Below are positions 5,827 through 8,503 of a stretch of 8,503 bases of DNA, one piece after another. Made by a program: the position numbers and the translations under genes. The first letter of the stretch is position 1. Each line of letters starts with the position of its first letter. Source of the DNA: Longimicrobium sp. (GTDB taxonomy: Bacteria; Gemmatimonadota; Gemmatimonadetes; Longimicrobiales; Longimicrobiaceae); the NCBI GenBank assembly GCA_030446945.1, contig JAUJMI010000139.1, positions 1-8,503 of the forward strand, written 5' to 3'. Under the pieces are notes generated by a model. The model was not told the origin of the DNA. It made no database searches and worked only from the letters and a program-made list of their open reading frames with translations.

Positions 5827-5865
5827 ACTTCGCTCCGCACTGGAGCCAGTGGTGGACGCGAACGG

Positions 5866-5919
5866 ATAGGGAATAGGGATCAGTAACTGCTGTGTTTTTT
5901 ACTATTCCCTATTCCCTAT
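5866..5919 (-). repeat. Intergenic inverted repeat of GGGAATA tandem units (rplB-rpsS gap)
   Basis: The arms 5866-5885 and 5900-5919 are reverse complements at 18 of 20 positions, around a 14-base loop. On the minus strand the rplB-proximal arm, extended to 5922, is GGGAATA three times in tandem followed by GTA and a run of A; the other arm carries about two units. The 7-base sequence ACAGCAG occurs both in the loop (5887-5893) and just outside the arm (5924-5930). The element begins within ten bases of the rplB stop codon. It is strikingly AT-richer than everything around it. No T-run follows in the sense direction, so an intrinsic terminator for this operon is unlikely. It probably belongs to a dispersed intergenic repeat family, which is inference. 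Confidence 0.75.
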
Positions 5920-5931
5920 TCCCCTGCTGTC

Positions 5932-6774
5932 TCACTTGGTCGCCCGGCCGCGCTTGCGGCCGCGGACGATCAGCTTGCTGCTGGCCTTCTTGGCCTTCCG
6001 GGTCTTCACCCCTTCCTTCTTGCCCCACGGGGTGACGGGCGGGCGCCCGCCGGAGGTCTTCCCTTCACCGCCGCCCATCGGGTGGTCCACCGGGTTCATG
6101 GCCACGCCGCGCACGTGCGGGCGCTTGCCCCGCCAGCGGTTGGCGCCCGCCTTGCCGATCGACTGCTTCTCGTGGTCCACGTTCCCCACCTGCCCGATCG
6201 TCGCCATGCACTCCTTGCGAACCATGCGCATCTCGGTGGAGGGCATGCGCAGGGTGACATAGTCGCCCTCCTTGGCCGCGATCTGCACCCCGGCCCCAGC
6301 CGAGCGGGCCATCTGGCCGCCCTTGCCGGCGCGAAGCTCCACGTTGTGCACCATGGTGCCCAGCGGGATCTCGGCCAGCGGCAGCGCGTTCCCGGTACGG
6401 ATGTCGCTCCCCGGGCCGCTCACCACCGTGTCCCCCACCTTGAGGCCGCGCGGGGCGAGGATGTAGCGCCGCTCGCCGTCCTGGAACTCGGTCAGGGCGA
6501 TGTTGGCGGTACGGTTGGGGTCGTACTCGATGCGCTTGACGGTGGCCGGAGCCCCCGGCTTGTTGCGCTTGAAGTCGATCACCCGGTACACCTTTTTGTG
6601 GCCGCCGCCCTTGAAGCGGCTGGTCACGCGCCCGTGGTGGTTGCGGCCACCCGTGCTGTGGATCTTTTCCGTGAGCTTCTTCTCAGGGCGGCCCGTGTGG
6701 GTCACCTCGCCGAAGTCGCTGATGGAGCGGAACCGCGTGCCGGCGGTGACCGGCTTGAACTGCTTGGTCGGCAT
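5932..6774 (-). CDS. rplB: 50S ribosomal protein L2
   Basis: A 280-residue L2, the most conserved 50S protein, needed for subunit association and peptidyl-transferase assembly. The N-terminal OB-fold region includes [20 protein letters not shown] (41-60) and YRVIDFKR (63-70); the SH3-like domain includes [20 protein letters not shown] (128-147), [14 protein letters not shown] (149-162) and [13 protein letters not shown] (186-198). The C-terminal loop near the catalytic centre reads [18 protein letters not shown] (221-238). His231 corresponds to the essential Escherichia coli His229. The second histidine of the common DHPHGGGEG is Met233 here, a variant also known in other phyla. The ATG at 6772-6774 is four bases after rplW, with AAGGAG nine bases upstream. 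Confidence 0.98.
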   Translation of the reverse strand: MPTKQFKPVTAGTRFRSISDFGEVTHTGRPEKKLTEKIHSTGGRNHHGRVTSRFKGGGHKKVYRVIDFKRNKPGAPATVKRIEYDPNRTANIALTEFQDGERRYILAPRGLKVGDTVVSGPGSDIRTGNALPLAEIPLGTMVHNVELRAGKGGQMARSAGAGVQIAAKEGDYVTLRMPSTEMRMVRKECMATIGQVGNVDHEKQSIGKAGANRWRGKRPHVRGVAMNPVDHPMGGGEGKTSGGRPPVTPWGKKEGVKTRKAKKASSKLIVRGRKRGRATK

Positions 6775-6778
6775 CGCC

Positions 6779-7069
6779 TTACACTCCTTCGAAGAGCTCG
6801 ATGCTGTCGCCGGCCTGAAGCGTGACGACCGCCTTCTTCCAGTTGACCTTCTTGCCGATGAACCGCCCCATGCGCTTCTGCTTGCCGGCGTAGTTCATGG
6901 TGCGGACGTTCTTGACCTTGACGTTGAACAGCGTCTCCACCGCCTTGGCGATCTCGATCTTGTTCGCGGCCTTGTCCACGACGAAAGAATACGCGCCCAG
7001 CCGGTCCAGGAGGTCGTGCGACTTCTCCGTGACGATGGGGCGGACGATTACCTCGTTGATGTTACGCAT
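6779..7069 (-). CDS. rplW: 50S ribosomal protein L23
   Basis: A 96-residue L23, which sits at the exit of the polypeptide tunnel and docks trigger factor and the signal recognition particle. Motifs: [11 protein letters not shown] (8-18), [22 protein letters not shown] (27-48, matched in segments), [20 protein letters not shown] (50-69) and [18 protein letters not shown] (78-95). Length is standard. The ATG at 7067-7069 overlaps the end of rplD by eight bases, and a GAGGTG RBS lies within rplD, so translation is probably coupled. The stop is four bases before the rplB ATG. Confidence 0.98.
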   Translation of the reverse strand: MRNINEVIVRPIVTEKSHDLLDRLGAYSFVVDKAANKIEIAKAVETLFNVKVKNVRTMNYAGKQKRMGRFIGKKVNWKKAVVTLQAGDSIELFEGV

Positions 7070-7706
7070 GGGCCACCTCTTCGGTGCTGCTGCGGACCGC
7101 GTCCAGCGCGGACGCCTCGATCACCAGCTGGCGCGCGCGCAGCACGTCGTAGGCCGAGGCCTGCGCAAAGGGCATCACTTCCACGTTGGGGATGTTGCGG
7201 ACCGAGCGGTACACCGTCTCCTGGCTCCCGTCGGTCAGCACCAGCACGCGCTTGGCGCCGGCCACTCCCATCTTCCCCAGCAGCTCCGCGACCCGCTTGG
7301 TCTTGGGAGCCTCCATCGCAAGGGAGGCGATGACGGTGATCTCCTCGTTGATCGCCCGCTGGTTGAACGCGGAGCGGCGCGCGAGGGCCTTCACCTTCTT
7401 GGGGATGTCCTGGCGGTACGAGCGCGGGCTGGGCCCGAACACCACGCCGCCGCCCCGCCAGTGCGGAGCGCGTATGGAGCCCTGGCGGGCGCGGCCGGTG
7501 CCCTTTTGGCGCCAGGCCTTGCGGTTGCCACCGCGCACCATCCCGCGGGTCTTGGTGGCGGCGTTCCCCTGGCGCTGGTTGGCCAGGTACGCCTTGATCG
7601 TCTGGTGCAGCGCGGCCTGGTGCACGATGCCGTCGAATAGCTCCTCGGGAAGCTGTACCGACTCGCCCGGCTCGCCGGCGGCGTTGAAAAAGCGTGCGGA
7701 AAGCAT
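7062..7706 (-). CDS. rplD: 50S ribosomal protein L4
   Basis: A 214-residue L4. Its globular domain lies on the 50S surface and its long loop reaches the tunnel constriction opposite L22. The loop carries the hallmark TKTRGMVRGGNRKAWRQKGT (51-70) and GRARQGSIRAPHWRGGGVVFGP (71-92, matched in segments). The C-terminal Rossmann-like half includes KRVLVLTDG (151-159) and a final [11 protein letters not shown] tail. In Escherichia coli L4 also represses its own S10 operon through a leader upstream of rpsJ; that leader would lie outside this window. The ATG at 7704-7706 has an AGGGG RBS, 13 bp after rplC. It is a little longer than the 201-residue Escherichia coli protein. Confidence 0.98.
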   Translation of the reverse strand: MLSARFFNAAGEPGESVQLPEELFDGIVHQAALHQTIKAYLANQRQGNAATKTRGMVRGGNRKAWRQKGTGRARQGSIRAPHWRGGGVVFGPSPRSYRQDIPKKVKALARRSAFNQRAINEEITVIASLAMEAPKTKRVAELLGKMGVAGAKRVLVLTDGSQETVYRSVRNIPNVEVMPFAQASAYDVLRARQLVIEASALDAVRSSTEEVAHA

Positions 7707-7719
7707 GATCTGGGGCCCC

Positions 7720-8340
7720 CTACTGCTTCTGGATGAAAACGACGCCGTTCACGGGGCCCGGCACCGCGCCGCGCACGTACAGCAGGTTGCGCTCTGCGTC
7801 GATCTTGGCCACCAGGAGGTTGCGAACCGTCTGCTGCGCGTCGCCCATGTGGCCGGGCATGCGCTTCCCCTTGATGACGCGCGACGGGTTGGTGCCCGCG
7901 CCGATGGAGCCCGGGGCGCGGTGCACGCGCGTGGCGCCGTGCGAGGCGCGCCCGCCGCCGAAGCCGTGGCGCTTGACCACGCCCTGGAAGCCGCGGCCCT
8001 TGGTCACGCCGGTCACCTTCACCCGGCCGCCGCGCTCGAACCCTTCCACCGTCACGGTGCCGCCCACTTCGGGAGCGTTCTCCTCGAAGCGGAACTCCTT
8101 GAGCACCGCCGGGGCGGCGTCGAGGCCGGCCTTGGTGGCGTGCCCCTTCTCCGCGTTGTTCACGCGCACGTCCTTTTGCGCGCCGAAGCCGAGCTGAACC
8201 GCGTTGTAGCCGTCGCGCTCGGCGGTCCGCACCTGCACAACGGGGCAGGGGCCGGCCTGGATGACGGTCACGGGGACCACGGTGCCCGCTTCGTCGAAGA
8301 TCTGGGTCATCCCCAGCTTGCGTCCGATGATTCCTGACAT
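7720..8340 (-). CDS. rplC: 50S ribosomal protein L3
   Basis: A 206-residue L3, one of the two 50S assembly initiators; its loop reaches the peptidyl-transferase centre. Motifs: [19 protein letters not shown] (1-19), [16 protein letters not shown] (24-39), [20 protein letters not shown] (108-127), [15 protein letters not shown] (133-147) and [13 protein letters not shown] (155-167). In Escherichia coli Gln150 in this loop is methylated; here the aligned residue is Thr150 (GAGTNPSRV), so that modification is not expected. An in-frame ATG 14 codons upstream is rejected: the MSGIIGRK start is conserved and has a GGGAGGC RBS just upstream. It lies 13 bp after rpsJ and 13 bp before rplD. Confidence 0.98.
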   Translation of the reverse strand: MSGIIGRKLGMTQIFDEAGTVVPVTVIQAGPCPVVQVRTAERDGYNAVQLGFGAQKDVRVNNAEKGHATKAGLDAAPAVLKEFRFEENAPEVGGTVTVEGFERGGRVKVTGVTKGRGFQGVVKRHGFGGGRASHGATRVHRAPGSIGAGTNPSRVIKGKRMPGHMGDAQQTVRNLLVAKIDAERNLLYVRGAVPGPVNGVVFIQKQ

Positions 8341-8353
8341 TTCTCCGCCTCCC

Positions 8354-8503
8354 TCAGTCGACCTTGATCTCGACGTCCACACCGGCCGGCAGATCCAGCT
8401 TGGTGAGGGCGTCGACGGTCTGCGGGCGCGAGTCGAGGATGTCGATGACGCGCTTGTGGGTCTTCAGCTCGAACTGCTCGCGGCTCTTCTTGTCCACGTG
8501 CGG
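8354..8503 (-). CDS. rpsJ: 30S ribosomal protein S10, C-terminal half (runs off window)
   Basis: The last 49 codons and a TGA stop (8354-8356) are present; the start lies beyond position 8503. The peptide begins [19 protein letters not shown], continues [20 protein letters not shown] and ends [10 protein letters not shown]. It matches the S10 family C-terminus, including the [16 protein letters not shown] ending. Full S10 is about 102 residues, so roughly half is seen. S10 is in the 30S head and, as NusE, also joins NusB in transcription antitermination. It is the first gene of the S10 block, and the stop lies 13 bp before the rplC ATG, overlapping its RBS region. Confidence 0.96.
   Translation of the reverse strand, partial: PHVDKKSREQFELKTHKRVIDILDSRPQTVDALTKLDLPAGVDVEIKVD

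Noticed and set aside
4251..5876. Plus-strand open frame of 541 codons across rplP, rpsC, rplV and rpsS
   Set aside because: It runs antisense to four certain ribosomal genes, its protein is a low-complexity His/Leu/Ala/Arg-rich sequence with no family motif, and GC-rich third positions create such long shadows.
5866..5919. Intrinsic terminator between rplB and rpsS
   Set aside because: In the sense direction the stem is followed by GC-rich sequence and no T-run; the T-run in the loop is on the plus strand only.
5897..5925. G-quadruplex formed by the GGGAATA tandem units
   Set aside because: Only three G-tracts lie on the minus strand in this arm, one short of an intramolecular quadruplex; hairpin formation with the opposite arm is the simpler reading.
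7186..8337. Plus-strand open frame of 383 codons across rplD and rplC
   Set aside because: It is an antisense shadow of two conserved genes with no recognisable domain and composition typical of mirrored GC-rich codons.
1..8503. A novel defence, mobile or metabolic system hidden in the window
   Set aside because: Every substantial reading frame not explained by ribosomal genes is an antisense or out-of-frame shadow; gene order is the standard S10-spc order with no insertion.

Overview
The window is an ordinary but complete-looking stretch of the bacterial ribosomal-protein superoperon (S10 block followed by the spc block), entirely on the minus strand. Read in the direction of transcription, from high to low coordinates, the order is rpsJ (C-terminal half only), rplC, rplD, rplW, rplB, rpsS, rplV, rpsC, rplP, rpmC, rpsQ, rplN, rplX, rplE, rpsN, rpsH, rplF, rplR, rpsE (first 36 codons only). 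This is the classical bacterial order with nothing inserted, lost or rearranged. Every product is recognised from conserved family motifs. I see no mobile element, CRISPR array, tRNA or rRNA, and no non-ribosomal gene.

The DNA is very GC-rich (about two thirds G+C by eye), with strong G/C preference at third codon positions. S14 is the short zinc-ribbon form, L2 carries the variant [10 protein letters not shown], and two gaps hold long inverted repeats built from short tandem units. Together these suggest a high-GC, non-proteobacterial chromosome. A Gemmatimonadota (Longimicrobium-like) origin is my best guess, but it rests on general resemblance only.

Layout in the direction of transcription: rpsJ-rplC-rplD-rplW-rplB are packed (gaps of 13 and 13 bp, an 8-bp overlap, a 4-bp gap). 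A 160-bp gap before rpsS carries an inverted repeat of GGGAATA units. rpsS-rplV-rpsC-rplP-rpmC-rpsQ are again packed (25, 2 and 18 bp, then GTGA and TGATG overlaps). A 70-bp gap with a perfect 10-bp hairpin marks the S10/spc junction. rplN-rplX overlap (TGATG). A 103-bp GC-rich structured gap precedes rplE, at the place where Escherichia coli S8 represses the spc mRNA. A 165-bp gap with an AGTGCC-type inverted repeat precedes rpsN, a 137-bp structured gap precedes rpsH, and rplF, rplR and rpsE follow with gaps of 17, 57 and 11 bp. No gene-free stretch exceeds 300 bases.

Functionally, the genes supply proteins for both ribosomal subunits: the 30S head, body and platform (S10, S19, S3, S14, S17, S8, S5) and the 50S peptidyl-transferase surroundings, exit tunnel and central protuberance (L3, L4, L23, L2, L22, L16, L29, L14, L24, L5, L6, L18). 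Tight spacing and stop/start overlaps imply coupled, equimolar synthesis. The parts worth a second look are the intergenic RNA structures, not the proteins.
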